From: Dyadobacter fermentans DSM 18053
Lineage (GTDB): Bacteria; Bacteroidota; Bacteroidia; Cytophagales; Spirosomataceae
Direction of reading: 5' to 3'
Assembly: GCF_000023125.1 (NCBI RefSeq)
Contig: NC_013037.1
Span: 3,038,001-3,102,000 of the forward strand
DNA: 64,000 nt
A model generated the notes under the pieces. It made no database searches and was not told the origin of the DNA. It saw only the letters and a program-made list of their open reading frames with translations. Below are positions 26,303-35,655 of the stretch, one piece after another; positions within the stretch are counted from its first letter, which is position 1; each line of letters opens with the position of its first letter. Position numbers and translations under genes: made by a program.

Positions 26303-27562
26303 TTAATGGCTTTCTTTCTCTTTCTCCAGATTGAAGAGGTCGTTCAGCACGTCGATCAGCGTTTCCGCCTCGCCTCTTTTACAAGCTGCTTTCAATTGAA
26401 GCACAGGCAGTTTCAGGATTTTCTGCATCATGCTGGTGGTAATGCGCTCTACTTTTTCCAGCTCCGAATCCGTCAGGTTCTTGGTAAAACGGGTCAGTTC
26501 TTCCTTGCGGATCTGCTCCAATGCCCCTTTCAGCTTCTGGATAGTCGGCGAAACGATCATCTCGCGTGACCAGTCGTTAAACTCCAGCACCGCTTCGTTG
26601 ATGATCTCTTCCACGTGCGGAACCGAATCCAGGCGGCGCTGCAATGCTTCGTCGGCTTTGGAACGGATCGAGTCGATCGTGTAGAGCATTACGCCCGGCA
26701 CTTCTTCCACCTCCGGCGACACGCTGCGCGGCACCGAAAGGTCGATGAAATATTTAAATGACATCCCGCGCAGGCGCACCATCATTTCCTTGGTGAAGAA
26801 AGGCTCTTCGCGCTGGATAGACGACACGATCACATCGGCACGTGAAATTTCTGATTCAATATCGGCAAAATCCGCAACCCGGAATCCCAGCTCCGCACCC
26901 AGCGCATCAGCTTTGGCACGGGTCCGGTTCACCAGCGTTACATCCGCATCCGTATTTTGGGAAAGGTTACGGCAAACATCCGTCCCGATCTCACCCAATC
27001 CCACTACGAGGATTTTCGGGTTCGGCATCAGGCCTTCGAGGAGCTCCACGGCCGCATAGGAAACGGAAGCTGCTCCATCGCGGAAGAATGTCTCCTGCGC
27101 TACGCGTTTGTTTGCAAAAAATATCGTGTGTAGCAGGCGGTGCAAAAACGGACCGGCCATATTCAGGTCGGCCGACCATTGGTAGGCGTGCTTGATCTGG
27201 TTCGGGATCTGCATATCGCCCACCACCTGCGACTGCAAGCCGGTAGCGACGTGGAACAGGTGCTTTACCGCGGCTTCGCCTTCGGAGAATTGCTCAAAAA
27301 ACAGTTTGAAATTTTCTACATCCTCAACCCCTTTTTCGATCAGCAACAGCTTGATAATGTCTTCATTAAGATCGGTGGCAGAAGAGTAATATATTTCGGT
27401 ACGGTTGCAAGTAGAGACTGCGAGGACGTCGGAGATATCGAAAAAGTCTTTAAGACGAAGCATCATGCTCTTTGCCTCCCCCTCATTCAACGCAAGCTGT
27501 TCCCTGATGGCAAGAGGAGCATTCCGATGTGATAAACTGACTGATTTGAACTGGTTATACAT
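26303..27562 (-). CDS. hemA: Glutamyl-tRNA reductase
   Basis: Reduces glutamyl-tRNA to glutamate-1-semialdehyde, the first step of tetrapyrrole synthesis by the C5 pathway. The protein is 419 residues from ATG 27562 (one residue longer from 27565). The catalytic cysteine is in AVSTCNRTEIYY (about C52). The NADPH-binding domain is recognisable by ILVVGLGEIGTDVCRNL, and the C-terminal dimerisation helix is intact. TATTTTTG on the minus strand (27591-27584) is a candidate -7 box just upstream. It is divergent from a histidine kinase gene. No other hem genes are adjacent. Confidence 0.94.
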   Translation of the reverse strand: MYNQFKSVSLSHRNAPLAIREQLALNEGEAKSMMLRLKDFFDISDVLAVSTCNRTEIYYSSATDLNEDIIKLLLIEKGVEDVENFKLFFEQFSEGEAAVKHLFHVATGLQSQVVGDMQIPNQIKHAYQWSADLNMAGPFLHRLLHTIFFANKRVAQETFFRDGAASVSYAAVELLEGLMPNPKILVVGLGEIGTDVCRNLSQNTDADVTLVNRTRAKADALGAELGFRVADFADIESEISRADVIVSSIQREEPFFTKEMMVRLRGMSFKYFIDLSVPRSVSPEVEEVPGVMLYTIDSIRSKADEALQRRLDSVPHVEEIINEAVLEFNDWSREMIVSPTIQKLKGALEQIRKEELTRFTKNLTDSELEKVERITTSMMQKILKLPVLQLKAACKRGEAETLIDVLNDLFNLEKEKESH

Positions 27563-27835
27563 CACTAGGTCTAATTCGATTCACAAAAATACTGTACAAA
27601 AACCATAATATGAATGTGGAACTATGACCGTTCACTTATTTAGAAAGCATTTAAATAAATCTGTCATAAGTCATACAAATTTCACCCTTCCGAACTCCTC
27701 AAAACATGACTTTGGTCAGCTTCTGAACTGATCGGCGGGGGTTACGAAAAACGGTCATGAAGCCACTAAGCTTAAATTATTTACGTTATTTGTAGACTAT
27801 AACATTAACATCGGGCAGAATGTGCCCGGCCCGGA

Positions 27836-29119
27836 ATGATCAGCGAAACCCCAAAAGAAAAACCACGTTTCAAGCTGCACCCCGTAGCCATCCTGAACAG
27901 CCAGCGCCTGCGCCGGTCACTGATGGATACTTACGATCAGAAAAGCTTTTATAAATACGGGATCGGTCTCATTCTGCTGATCCTTAGCATCGGCTCATTG
28001 TTTTACACCGACAAGCTGGTGGAAGAGCTCGAAGAACGGGAAGAAAGAGAGGTGCAGCTGTATGCCGAAGGTCTGCGCTATGTCGTCAACAGCCCGCTCG
28101 ATGAAAACTTCAATGTCGTTTATCAGGTGATCGAAGACGCGGTGAATTTTTACCAGATCCCTGCCATTTACGTCGACGAAAACAACATTCCCAACCCCAA
28201 CAAAAACATTAAATTCCCCGAGAAAATAAGCCGGCAGGAACGCGAGCGCATTATCCAGGAAAGATTGGAAGAAATGAAGCTCGAACACCCGCCTATCCCG
28301 GTGGAGCTTGGCAAGGGACGTGCCGGCAAAATCTATTACAGCAACTCCTTTTTGCTCACGCAGCTGCGGTATTACCCGTTTTTGCAGCTATCGGTCATGC
28401 TGCTGATCGGCTACCTGGCCTATCTCGCATTCAGCTCGGCAAGGAAAGCCGAACAGAACCGCGTGTGGGTGGGGCTGGCGAAAGAGACGGCGCATCAGCT
28501 AGGCACGCCGCTTTCCTCGCTCATGGCATGGGTGGAGTATTTCCGCAGCGATCCGTCCATTGACCCGTCCATTGCCGAAGAGATCGAAAAGGACGTGATC
28601 CGGCTTGAAATGATCACGACGCGCTTTTCCAACATCGGCTCCGTACCCACGCTCAGGCAGGAACCAATTGCGTTGATCGTCACGAACTTTGTCAATTACC
28701 TCGAAAAACGGGTCTCTTCCAAAGTCAAATTCGAAGTGCATAACCAGCTTGCCGGTGAACAAACGGCATTGCTGAACAAGAATTTGTTCGAATGGGTGAT
28801 CGAGAATATCTGTAAGAATGCGGTGGATGCCATGGGCGGCATCGGCCAAATCCACGTGACGCTGCAAGCGCCGCCGCGTGCGAAGGAAATCTGGATCGAC
28901 ATTGCCGATACCGGTAAGGGAATGAACAAAGCGCAGATCGGCAAGATTTTCAACCCCGGGTTCAGTACCAAGAAGCGCGGCTGGGGATTGGGGCTTACAC
29001 TCGCCCAACGGATCATTGAAAACTACCACTCCGGGAAACTGTTCGTCAAAAGCTCGGAGGTAGGAAAAGGAACGACATTCAGGATTACCCTGAATGCCGA
29101 AATTGTAGAAGAACCCTAA
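27836..29119 (+). CDS. Membrane sensor histidine kinase
   Basis: A 427-residue kinase. Two membrane helices (about 41-58 and 183-200) enclose a ~120-residue periplasmic sensor rich in acidic residues. The H-box is AKETAHQLGTPLSSL with H220, the HxLGTP form typical of a Bacteroidota subgroup. The ATPase has the N-box (ENICKNAVDA), G1 (DTGKGM) and G2 (GWGLGLTLAQRI). No HAMP domain is evident. No response-regulator gene is next to it, so it is an orphan kinase. The stimulus is unknown. Its stop is one base from the stop of the convergent lipoprotein gene. Confidence 0.88.
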   Translation: MISETPKEKPRFKLHPVAILNSQRLRRSLMDTYDQKSFYKYGIGLILLILSIGSLFYTDKLVEELEEREEREVQLYAEGLRYVVNSPLDENFNVVYQVIEDAVNFYQIPAIYVDENNIPNPNKNIKFPEKISRQERERIIQERLEEMKLEHPPIPVELGKGRAGKIYYSNSFLLTQLRYYPFLQLSVMLLIGYLAYLAFSSARKAEQNRVWVGLAKETAHQLGTPLSSLMAWVEYFRSDPSIDPSIAEEIEKDVIRLEMITTRFSNIGSVPTLRQEPIALIVTNFVNYLEKRVSSKVKFEVHNQLAGEQTALLNKNLFEWVIENICKNAVDAMGGIGQIHVTLQAPPRAKEIWIDIADTGKGMNKAQIGKIFNPGFSTKKRGWGLGLTLAQRIIENYHSGKLFVKSSEVGKGTTFRITLNAEIVEEP

Positions 29120-29120
29120 A

Positions 29121-29672
29121 TTATTGCCAGAGCTTCACGGTTACCGGATCGGTCTCGATCTGGTTGCTGATCCGGAAGCCGCGGTCCATGATCCGTACCT
29201 TGAATTTGATTTTGGTAGGCACGGCCGTATCCAGCCGGCGGAAACGTGCATTCATGTCGAGTTTCCCTTTGATAGGCCCCGCTTTACCGTCAGTTTTCAG
29301 CAAGGGGAAGAACTTGGTTCTGTCGCCCTGCAACACCGACTCCGTCCAGGAGCTGTCTCTTTGCTGGATCATCGTCACGAGCTCATAGTTCGCTTCCAGT
29401 CCCCAGCCCGGCACCTCTTTGTATTTTTTGGTAAAATTTGTCGAATCCTGCACCTCCGCGCTGGAAGCGCCCAGGTCGCCGTCGCCGTCCTCGAAGTCGA
29501 TTGTCACCGTCACCACTTCGGCTTCCTGCGGAACGCCGAGAATGGTATCTACCCGCACCTCCTGTGAAATGCCGTTATAGTATATTTTGGGGGTGTCGCT
29601 GAAATCGGGAATATCTACACAGCCGGCGGACACGGCTGCCAATAGTATGAACAAGGAAACTTTCAGCTGCAT
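29121..29672 (-). CDS. Lipoprotein, function unknown
   Basis: A 183-residue protein with a lipoprotein signal (MQLKVSLFILLAAVSAGC; lipobox SAGC, C18). The mature part is beta-rich with a DGDGDLGASSAE stretch that resembles a calcium-loop or the 'fibronectin-like' lipoproteins of Bacteroidota (VTVTIDFEDGDGDLG is a recurring phrase in this phylum, from memory). It is tail to tail with the histidine kinase and divergent from the LuxE-like gene, which lies 50 bases away. It is likely exposed in the periplasm or on the outer surface. Confidence 0.75.
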   Translation of the reverse strand: MQLKVSLFILLAAVSAGCVDIPDFSDTPKIYYNGISQEVRVDTILGVPQEAEVVTVTIDFEDGDGDLGASSAEVQDSTNFTKKYKEVPGWGLEANYELVTMIQQRDSSWTESVLQGDRTKFFPLLKTDGKAGPIKGKLDMNARFRRLDTAVPTKIKFKVRIMDRGFRISNQIETDPVTVKLWQ

Positions 29673-29694
29673 ATTACTTCTATTTTTAACTTTG
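29667..29694 (+). promoter_or_regulatory. Candidate promoter of the LuxE-like gene
   Basis: CTG at 29667-29669, a 17-base spacer and TAACTTTG at 29687-29694, an exact TAnnTTTG. It lies about 30 bases before the TTG start. Confidence 0.45.
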
Positions 29695-29723
29695 CCTTTT
29701 TAGTATCTACGAAAGTAAGAGGA

Positions 29724-30779
29724 TTGGAACTGCAAAACAATAAAACGATTGCCGAAATACGGGCGGGCCTCCGGGAGCAGATCGTGACGGTCGAACCCGC
29801 CGATTTCGAGCCGCTTGCGCTCAGCGTTTTCCGCTACCAGGCCGCATTCAATCCGGTTTACAGCGAATACATCCGGCACCTGGGCATTGATCCCGCGCAT
29901 GTAGCCGCATTGACCGAAATCCCTTTTCTTCCTATCCAGTTTTTCAAAAACCATCGGGTCGCTACGGGGCATTCTGCGGATGCACCGGTGATATTCAGGA
30001 GCAGCGGCACCACGGGCCAGGCCACGAGCAGCCATCATTTGTACGACGAGCCGCTTTACAAGGCCATTTCATACCGTATTTTCCAGCACAATTATGGCGA
30101 CCTGAACCGCTTCCATATCCTCGCTCTGCTACCGTCATACCTTGAACGAAACAACTCTTCGCTGGTGTATATGATGCAACATTTTATTGAGGAGAGCGAT
30201 TCGGAATACTCGGGATTTTACCTGAACAACACCGGCGAAATGCTGCAACGGCTGCGGCACATCGCCGCTAACCCCGATGGCCGGGGGGTGCTTCTGCTGG
30301 GCGTCACGTTTGCGCTGCTCGACCTTGCCGAAAGCAGCTTCGATCTTTCGTTCCTGAAAGACATCCACCGGCTTACGGTTATGGATACCGGCGGCATGAA
30401 GGGCCGGCGTACCGAATTGCTCCGCGAGGAAGTGCACGACATATTGACGGCAAGCCTGGGCGTCCCTGTGATCCATTCGGAATACGGCATGACCGAGCTG
30501 CTTTCACAAGGCTACTCACACGGCAACGGCCTGTTCACGCCGGGGTATTCCATGCGCATTCTGCTGCGCGACGTCAACGACCCCTTTGCCGTGAGCGACC
30601 ACAACCTGGGATTGTCCAAAACAGGGGGCATTAATGTGATCGACCTCGCCAACCTTGATAGCTGCTCGTTTATCGAAACGCAGGACCTGGGACGCTTCGG
30701 GGAGAAACCCGGGACGTTTTACGTGATGGGCCGTTTTGACAATTCGGATATCCGCGGGTGCAATTTAATGGTACTTTGA
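29724..30779 (+). CDS. LuxE-like acyl-protein synthetase / AMP-binding family protein
   Basis: A 351-residue member of the acyl-protein synthetase (LuxE) branch of adenylate-forming enzymes. The ATP-binding P-loop-like motif FRSSGTTGQATSSHH is at 91-105 and a second conserved segment is SEYGMTELLSQGYS. LuxE activates a fatty acid as acyl-AMP and loads it onto itself. There are no luxCD genes here, so the natural role is different, perhaps activation of an acyl group for surface polymers. The start is TTG 29724; no in-frame ATG lies between the stop and the conserved sequence. The TAACTTTG box supports it. Confidence 0.75.
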   Translation: MELQNNKTIAEIRAGLREQIVTVEPADFEPLALSVFRYQAAFNPVYSEYIRHLGIDPAHVAALTEIPFLPIQFFKNHRVATGHSADAPVIFRSSGTTGQATSSHHLYDEPLYKAISYRIFQHNYGDLNRFHILALLPSYLERNNSSLVYMMQHFIEESDSEYSGFYLNNTGEMLQRLRHIAANPDGRGVLLLGVTFALLDLAESSFDLSFLKDIHRLTVMDTGGMKGRRTELLREEVHDILTASLGVPVIHSEYGMTELLSQGYSHGNGLFTPGYSMRILLRDVNDPFAVSDHNLGLSKTGGINVIDLANLDSCSFIETQDLGRFGEKPGTFYVMGRFDNSDIRGCNLMVL

Positions 30780-31006
30780 GTCGTTCCAGTTTCCAGGTTT
30801 GATAGCAACGCGCGGTGACATTTTAATACAATTTTAATTCCCCTCATTTCGCTCTGAAATAGCCTGGTAGGCCTGAAAAGCCTATATAGAATCATTCTAA
30901 CCAACTAACGGATGAGAATATTTCATAAATTAGCAGGCTGTTCAAAATTGCATTAATCAAATGCAGAATTACACTTTGGATTGTTAACCTATATTAAGTA
31001 TATCAG

Positions 31007-31603
31007 ATGAAAAGACGTGATGCCCTTGGTCGTGTGGCACTGTTAATGGGTGGCACACTCTCCGCACCCACTATGCTGGCTTTTCTGGAAGGCTGCAAGC
31101 CTTCATCGGAAAGTTCGGCGATGACTTTTCCGTTCTCCGAGGACCGCAAGGCACTGGTTTCGGAAGTAGCTGAAATAATCATTCCAAAAACGGACACTCC
31201 GGGTGCGAAAGACGCCAAGGTTGGTGAGTTTATCGAGATGATGCTGAAAGATTGCTATGCGGCAAAAGACCAGGATAGCTTCAACAAAGGTTTGGCCGAA
31301 CTGGAAAAGAAGGATTTCCTCAAAGCAAAACCCGAAGAGCAGACCAAAATCCTGAAAGAAATGGAAGCTGGTGCCAAAGACGAGCTTGCCAAGGCAGGTG
31401 AAGAGAAAAAGAAATATACCGAGGCAGGCAAGGAATACACCGATGCCGGCGTGCCTTTCTTCCGCCTGATGAAAGAATTGACGTTACTGGGCTATTTCAC
31501 ATCCGAGCCGGGCGCAACCCAGGCACTGGAATATGTGGCGGTTCCCGGCCGTTACGATGGTTGCATTGATCTCAAACCAGGCCAGAAAAACTGGGCAATG
31601 TAA
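31007..31603 (+). CDS. Gluconate 2-dehydrogenase subunit 3 family protein with Tat signal
   Basis: A 198-residue small subunit of a GMC-type membrane dehydrogenase. It has a twin-arginine signal (MKRRDALGRVALLMGG) and a cysteine at about 30 (FLEGCKPS) that may be a lipobox. The remainder follows the Gluconate_2-dh3 family (VSEVAEIIIPKTDTPGAKDA; PGRYDGCIDLKPGQKNWAM). In related systems this subunit carries the FAD-containing subunit through the Tat pathway and anchors it. The gene is 66 bases upstream of a GMC oxidoreductase. A TTTG-type -33 and -7 box was not found, so regulation is unclear. Confidence 0.9.
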   Translation: MKRRDALGRVALLMGGTLSAPTMLAFLEGCKPSSESSAMTFPFSEDRKALVSEVAEIIIPKTDTPGAKDAKVGEFIEMMLKDCYAAKDQDSFNKGLAELEKKDFLKAKPEEQTKILKEMEAGAKDELAKAGEEKKKYTEAGKEYTDAGVPFFRLMKELTLLGYFTSEPGATQALEYVAVPGRYDGCIDLKPGQKNWAM

Positions 31604-31669
31604 TCCTCCGGGGATATCAGGTAACAGGCCGCGAGGCCATATTTTAAAATTTTTTGAAGCATATTCATC

Positions 31670-33388
31670 ATGAATCTGAACATAAAAGCAACAAAACAAG
31701 CCACTTACGATGCGATAGTGGTGGGTTCGGGAATAAGTGGCGGCTGGGCCGCAAAAGAGCTGACGGAGAAGGGTTTGAAAGTCCTGATGCTGGAAAGAGG
31801 AAGGGATATCAAACACATCGTCGACTACAAAACGGCGACGCTCGCTCCGTGGGAACTTGAACACCGCGGCCGCGTTACCACCGTCGCAAAGGAAGAATAC
31901 TGGGCGGGAATACGCACTGGCTACACCGCGAACGAAGAGCACCGCTACCTGTTCGAAAACGATAAGGAAAATCCATACGAAGAAACACGCGGGTTCGACT
32001 GGATCCGTGCCTACCACGTGGGTGGCCGCTCGCTCCTGTGGGGACGCCAGAGCTACCGCCTCAATGCAGCGGATTTCGAAGCGAATGCCAAGGAAGGCAT
32101 CGGCGTCGACTGGCCGATCCGCTACGCCGACATCGCGCCGTGGTACGACTATGTAGAGAAATTTGCAGGTATCAGCGGTGCCAAAGACGGCCTCGACGTG
32201 CTGCCCGATGGCAATTTCCTCCCGCCGATGCAGATGAACTGTGTTGAAAAACACGTAAAAGGAGAAGTAGAGAAGAAATTCCCCGGCCGCCATATCATCA
32301 TGGGCCGCGCGGCGCACCTTACCCAGCCGCAGGCATTCCATACCGAGCTCGGCCGCGCCGCGTGCCAGTTCCGTAATATGTGTATGCGCGGATGCCCATA
32401 CGGCGGTTATTTCAGCACGCAGGCTGCTACATTGCCGGCAGCACAGAAAACCGGTAATCTGACCCTGATCACGGATTCCATCGTATCGGAAGTGATCTTC
32501 GACGACAAGCTGAATAAAGCGACCGGCGTGCGGGTGATCAACCAGAATACCATGGAAACGAAGGAATATTTTGCCAAAATCATATTCCTGAATGCTTCCG
32601 CCATCGCATCCTCCTCGATTTTGATGAACTCCAAATCGAAACGCTTCCCGAACGGAATGGGTAACGACAGCGACCAGCTTGGACGTAACATCATGGACCA
32701 CCACCTGGCAGTAGGTGCAAGAGGAGATATCGACGGATTCGAAGACAAATACTACTTCGGACGCCGCGCGAACGGTATCTACATTCCGCGCTACCGCAAC
32801 TGGGGCAACGATAAGCGCGACTACGTGCGCGGATTCGGCTACCAGGGCGGTGCAAGCCGCGAAAGCTGGGGCCGCGGTGTGGGTACCGACGGTTTCGGGG
32901 CCGATTTCAAAAAGCAAATTTCACAGCCCGGCGCTTGGAGCATGAACATCGGTGGTTTCGGCGAGATGATTCCCGACGAGAAAAACCGTTTCACATTGCA
33001 CCCGACGAGAAAAGACAAATGGGGACTGCCCGTAGTCGTTTTCGATGCGGCTTATGGTGAAAATGAAAAGAAAATGCGCCAGGATATGATGAACGATGCC
33101 GCCGAAATGCTCGAAGCGGCCGGTCTGAAGAACGTGACGCCTTATAACGACGAATCGAAACACCCGGGCATCGGTATCCACGAAATGGGTACGGCGCGCA
33201 TGGGTAACGACCCGAAAACATCTGTTTTGAACAAAAACAACCAGGTTTGGGGTGCGGAAAACGTATATGTTACCGACGGATCTTTCATGACTTCGGCATC
33301 CTGCGTGAACCCGTCGCTGACCTACATGGCTATGACCGCCCGCGCTGCGGACCATGCCGTGAAGGAGCTCAAAAAGATGAACGTATAA
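31670..33388 (+). CDS. GMC-family oxidoreductase with CxxxxxCxxxC motif
   Basis: A 572-residue FAD-dependent dehydrogenase oxidising a sugar or alcohol. The FAD-binding GxGxxG is GSGISGG (19-25) with a downstream E. The C-terminal catalytic region has HEMGTARMG and SASCVNPSLTYMAM. C232, C238 and C242 (ACQFRNMCMRGCPYGG) have the C-x5-C-x3-C spacing that I recall for the [3Fe-4S] cluster of bacterial FAD-glucose dehydrogenase. It has no signal peptide of its own, so it is probably exported with its Tat-signal partner. No cytochrome c subunit is adjacent. Substrate unknown. Confidence 0.88.
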   Translation: MNLNIKATKQATYDAIVVGSGISGGWAAKELTEKGLKVLMLERGRDIKHIVDYKTATLAPWELEHRGRVTTVAKEEYWAGIRTGYTANEEHRYLFENDKENPYEETRGFDWIRAYHVGGRSLLWGRQSYRLNAADFEANAKEGIGVDWPIRYADIAPWYDYVEKFAGISGAKDGLDVLPDGNFLPPMQMNCVEKHVKGEVEKKFPGRHIIMGRAAHLTQPQAFHTELGRAACQFRNMCMRGCPYGGYFSTQAATLPAAQKTGNLTLITDSIVSEVIFDDKLNKATGVRVINQNTMETKEYFAKIIFLNASAIASSSILMNSKSKRFPNGMGNDSDQLGRNIMDHHLAVGARGDIDGFEDKYYFGRRANGIYIPRYRNWGNDKRDYVRGFGYQGGASRESWGRGVGTDGFGADFKKQISQPGAWSMNIGGFGEMIPDEKNRFTLHPTRKDKWGLPVVVFDAAYGENEKKMRQDMMNDAAEMLEAAGLKNVTPYNDESKHPGIGIHEMGTARMGNDPKTSVLNKNNQVWGAENVYVTDGSFMTSASCVNPSLTYMAMTARAADHAVKELKKMNV

Positions 33389-33410
33389 AATCAGGCACAT
33401 TCCCTGATCC

Positions 33411-33444
33411 AAACCCCGCAGGTAAATCCCGCGGGGTTTTTTCT
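33411..33444 (+). terminator. Intrinsic terminator after the GMC gene
   Basis: AACCCCGC (33412-33419) pairs with GCGGGGTT (33431-33438) around an 11-base loop, then TTTTCTTTT. Confidence 0.8.
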
Positions 33445-33509
33445 TTTCCGATGTAACCCATTCCTCCGATTGTCCAGTATTACCCGTAACGTTACCTAAA
33501 CCGACCATT

Positions 33510-34715
33510 TTGAAAGAAACCATTACCCTGCCGCCTCAACGTGTTTCGTCTGTCGACGCCTACCGTGGATTTGTCATGTTCCTGATGATGGCCGAAGTGC
33601 TGCGGCTCAGCAGAGTGGCCGAAGCGTTCCCGGACAGCACATTCTGGGCATTCCTCGATTTCCATCAAAGTCACGTGCCCTGGGTGGGATGCTCGCTGCA
33701 CGACCTCATTCAGCCGTCGTTTTCGTTTTTGGTGGGCGTGGCGCTGCCCTACTCGATGGCCAGCCGCGCAAGCAAGGACCAGTCCGTTGCCACCATGTGG
33801 GCACACACGATCCGCCGCTCGCTCATCCTTATATTATTAGGCATTTTCCTGCGCTCCATGCATTCGGAGCAAACCAACTTTACATTTGAAGACACACTCA
33901 CCCAAATCGGTCTTGGCTACCCCATTCTGTTTGCCTTGGGCCTTGCTTCCGAAAAAACACAGCGTGACGCGCTGGTTTGGGGCGCATTGGGCATTATTCT
34001 CATAGGTTACGCGGGCGTGTTTGCCGCCTATCCCCTGCCTGGCCCCGGCTTCGACTGGTCGCAAACCGGCACCACCGCCGACTGGGAGCATAATCTGAAA
34101 GGCTTTGCCGCGCATTGGAACAAAAACACCAATGCCGCCTGGGCATTCGACCGCTGGTTCCTGAACCTGTTCCCGCGCGAAAAACCGTTCGAGTTCAACG
34201 GCGGCGGATACAGCACGCTGAGCTTCATTCCTACACTCGGCACGATGATATTGGGATTAATCGCAGGTAAATGGTTAAAAACCGCCGTGTCGTCGACATG
34301 GCTGCTGAAACGCTATGCCATTACCGCCGGAGTGCTCTTCTTGCTCGCCCTGGCGTTCCATTTCACCGGCCTCAATCCGATCGTGAAGCGCATCTGGACG
34401 CCGGCCTGGACATTGTTCAGCGGCGGATGGGCGTTTCTGCTGCTCGCCGCATTCTATTTTGTAGTGGATGTGAAAGGACAAAAATCGTGGTTCTTCCCGC
34501 TGATCGTCATTGGCACCAATTCTATCGCCGCCTACGTGATCGCCGACGGTTTCGGAGGTTTCATCCGCGAATCGTTCAAAATCCACTTAGGCCAGCATTA
34601 CGATGCATTTCTGGGCGAAGGTTATGCACCGTTGGTGAGCGGGGCGCTGGTACTGCTGATCGAATGGCTGATTTTGCGCTGGATGTATAAAAAGAAGATT
34701 TTTATCAAGATCTGA
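33510..34715 (+). CDS. NagX/HGSNAT-like membrane acyltransferase (DUF5009/DUF1624)
   Basis: A 401-residue polytopic protein with about ten to twelve helices. Its opening RVSSVDAYRGFVMFLMMAE and RGFV-type motif match the family of bacterial relatives of heparan-alpha-glucosaminide N-acetyltransferase, called NagX in N-acetylglucosamine loci. Such proteins often act on sugars at the membrane. The start is TTG 33510, the only plausible codon near the conserved region. A terminator precedes it. It sits alone between a GMC oxidoreductase and a VOC gene. Substrate unproven. Confidence 0.78.
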   Translation: MKETITLPPQRVSSVDAYRGFVMFLMMAEVLRLSRVAEAFPDSTFWAFLDFHQSHVPWVGCSLHDLIQPSFSFLVGVALPYSMASRASKDQSVATMWAHTIRRSLILILLGIFLRSMHSEQTNFTFEDTLTQIGLGYPILFALGLASEKTQRDALVWGALGIILIGYAGVFAAYPLPGPGFDWSQTGTTADWEHNLKGFAAHWNKNTNAAWAFDRWFLNLFPREKPFEFNGGGYSTLSFIPTLGTMILGLIAGKWLKTAVSSTWLLKRYAITAGVLFLLALAFHFTGLNPIVKRIWTPAWTLFSGGWAFLLLAAFYFVVDVKGQKSWFFPLIVIGTNSIAAYVIADGFGGFIRESFKIHLGQHYDAFLGEGYAPLVSGALVLLIEWLILRWMYKKKIFIKI

Positions 34716-34757
34716 CGGCCGCAGCTATCTTTGAGGGTATTTTCAAATGCCTTTTTT

Positions 34758-35147
34758 ATGCTGAAACTGGAAGCCGTACACCATATCGCCATCATTTGCT
34801 CTGACTACGAGAAGTCGAAGCGGTTTTATACCGAAGTCCTGGGGTTTCAAATTGACCGGGAAGTTTTCCGGGAAGCGCGGGGATCATACAAGCTGGACCT
34901 TTCGCTGAATGGCCAGTACCTGATCGAATTGTTCTCGTTCCCCTCGCCGCCGCCGCGCGTATCACGTCCGGAGGCTTGCGGCCTGAGGCACATTGCATTC
35001 AAGGTTAGCGACATAGAAACGGCGATAGCGGCACTCAATGCGCAGGGAATAAAGCCTGAGCCCATTCGCACGGATGAGTTTACAGGCAAAAGATTTACCT
35101 TTTTTGCAGATCCCGACGACCTGCCGATTGAGCTGTATGAGATTTAG
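34758..35147 (+). CDS. VOC-family (glyoxalase/bleomycin-resistance-like) protein
   Basis: A 129-residue protein with the paired beta-alpha-beta-beta-beta modules of the VOC superfamily (VHHIAIICSDYEKSKRFYTE; GLRHIAFKVSDIETAIAAL; FTFFADPDDLPIELYE). H7/H8, H75 and the last E (ELYEI) are in the positions of the metal ligands. It resembles the YaeR / SMU1112c group with glyoxalase I-like fold, whose activities are diverse. I start it at ATG 34758 because TATCTTTG (34726-34733) fits a -7 box just upstream, and the frame starting at 34731 is within it. Confidence 0.85.
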   Translation: MLKLEAVHHIAIICSDYEKSKRFYTEVLGFQIDREVFREARGSYKLDLSLNGQYLIELFSFPSPPPRVSRPEACGLRHIAFKVSDIETAIAALNAQGIKPEPIRTDEFTGKRFTFFADPDDLPIELYEI

Positions 35148-35172
35148 CCGTTTGTGAGATTGGCTGAAAAGA

Positions 35173-35655
35173 TCAGGCTGCTGCCGTGAGGCTGTAACCG
35201 CGGCGACCGCCCGATTCCAGCTTGCAGAGCATTTCGTGGAATTCCGATGTCCGGATCAGATGCTCGTCCATCAGGCGCTGCGCTTCCGGCTCTTTTTCGA
35301 GGTAGCCGCTAATCGCCTTATAAAGCTGCATTACCGTCGCTTCGATCTTTTTAAGGCAGGAAGCGACTTCTTCTTTCCCGTTTGCATTGTCGAGAATTTG
35401 CAATGAGGTCCGCGAAGTGATCTGGTTTTGATCGGCGAGCTCTTTATCGTTAAGAAAACACTTGAAGTAGTCGTAAACAGCACGGATTTCCTTTTGGAAC
35501 AGCAAAGCACTGACGTGCCCCTGGCTCAACACCCGCCTGAATGGCCCCATACCTTCCTTTTTCAGGGCCTCGAGATACAGAACTTCGCGCTTTTTCTGCT
35601 CATTCCATAAGGCCCGGATCATTTGAATGAACTCGTTTCCTTTGCTCTCTTCCAT
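35173..35655 (-). CDS. DUF2383-type ferritin-like four-helix-bundle protein
   Basis: A 160-residue helical protein that matches the layout of PA2169-type DUF2383 proteins: long amphipathic helices (FIQMIRALWNEQKKREVLYL; LLFQKEIRAVYDYFKCFLND; EEVASCLKKIEATVMQLYKA). No metal-binding E-x2-H pair is obvious, so iron or oxygen chemistry is not assured. These proteins are often stress-related or of unknown role. Convergent with the VOC gene. The upstream 300 bases contain no other gene. Confidence 0.6.
   Translation of the reverse strand: MEESKGNEFIQMIRALWNEQKKREVLYLEALKKEGMGPFRRVLSQGHVSALLFQKEIRAVYDYFKCFLNDKELADQNQITSRTSLQILDNANGKEEVASCLKKIEATVMQLYKAISGYLEKEPEAQRLMDEHLIRTSEFHEMLCKLESGGRRGYSLTAAA

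Noticed and set aside
31484..32917. Open frame of 477 codons on the minus strand
   Set aside because: Antisense to the GMC oxidoreductase and its partner; composition is a mirror of those genes.
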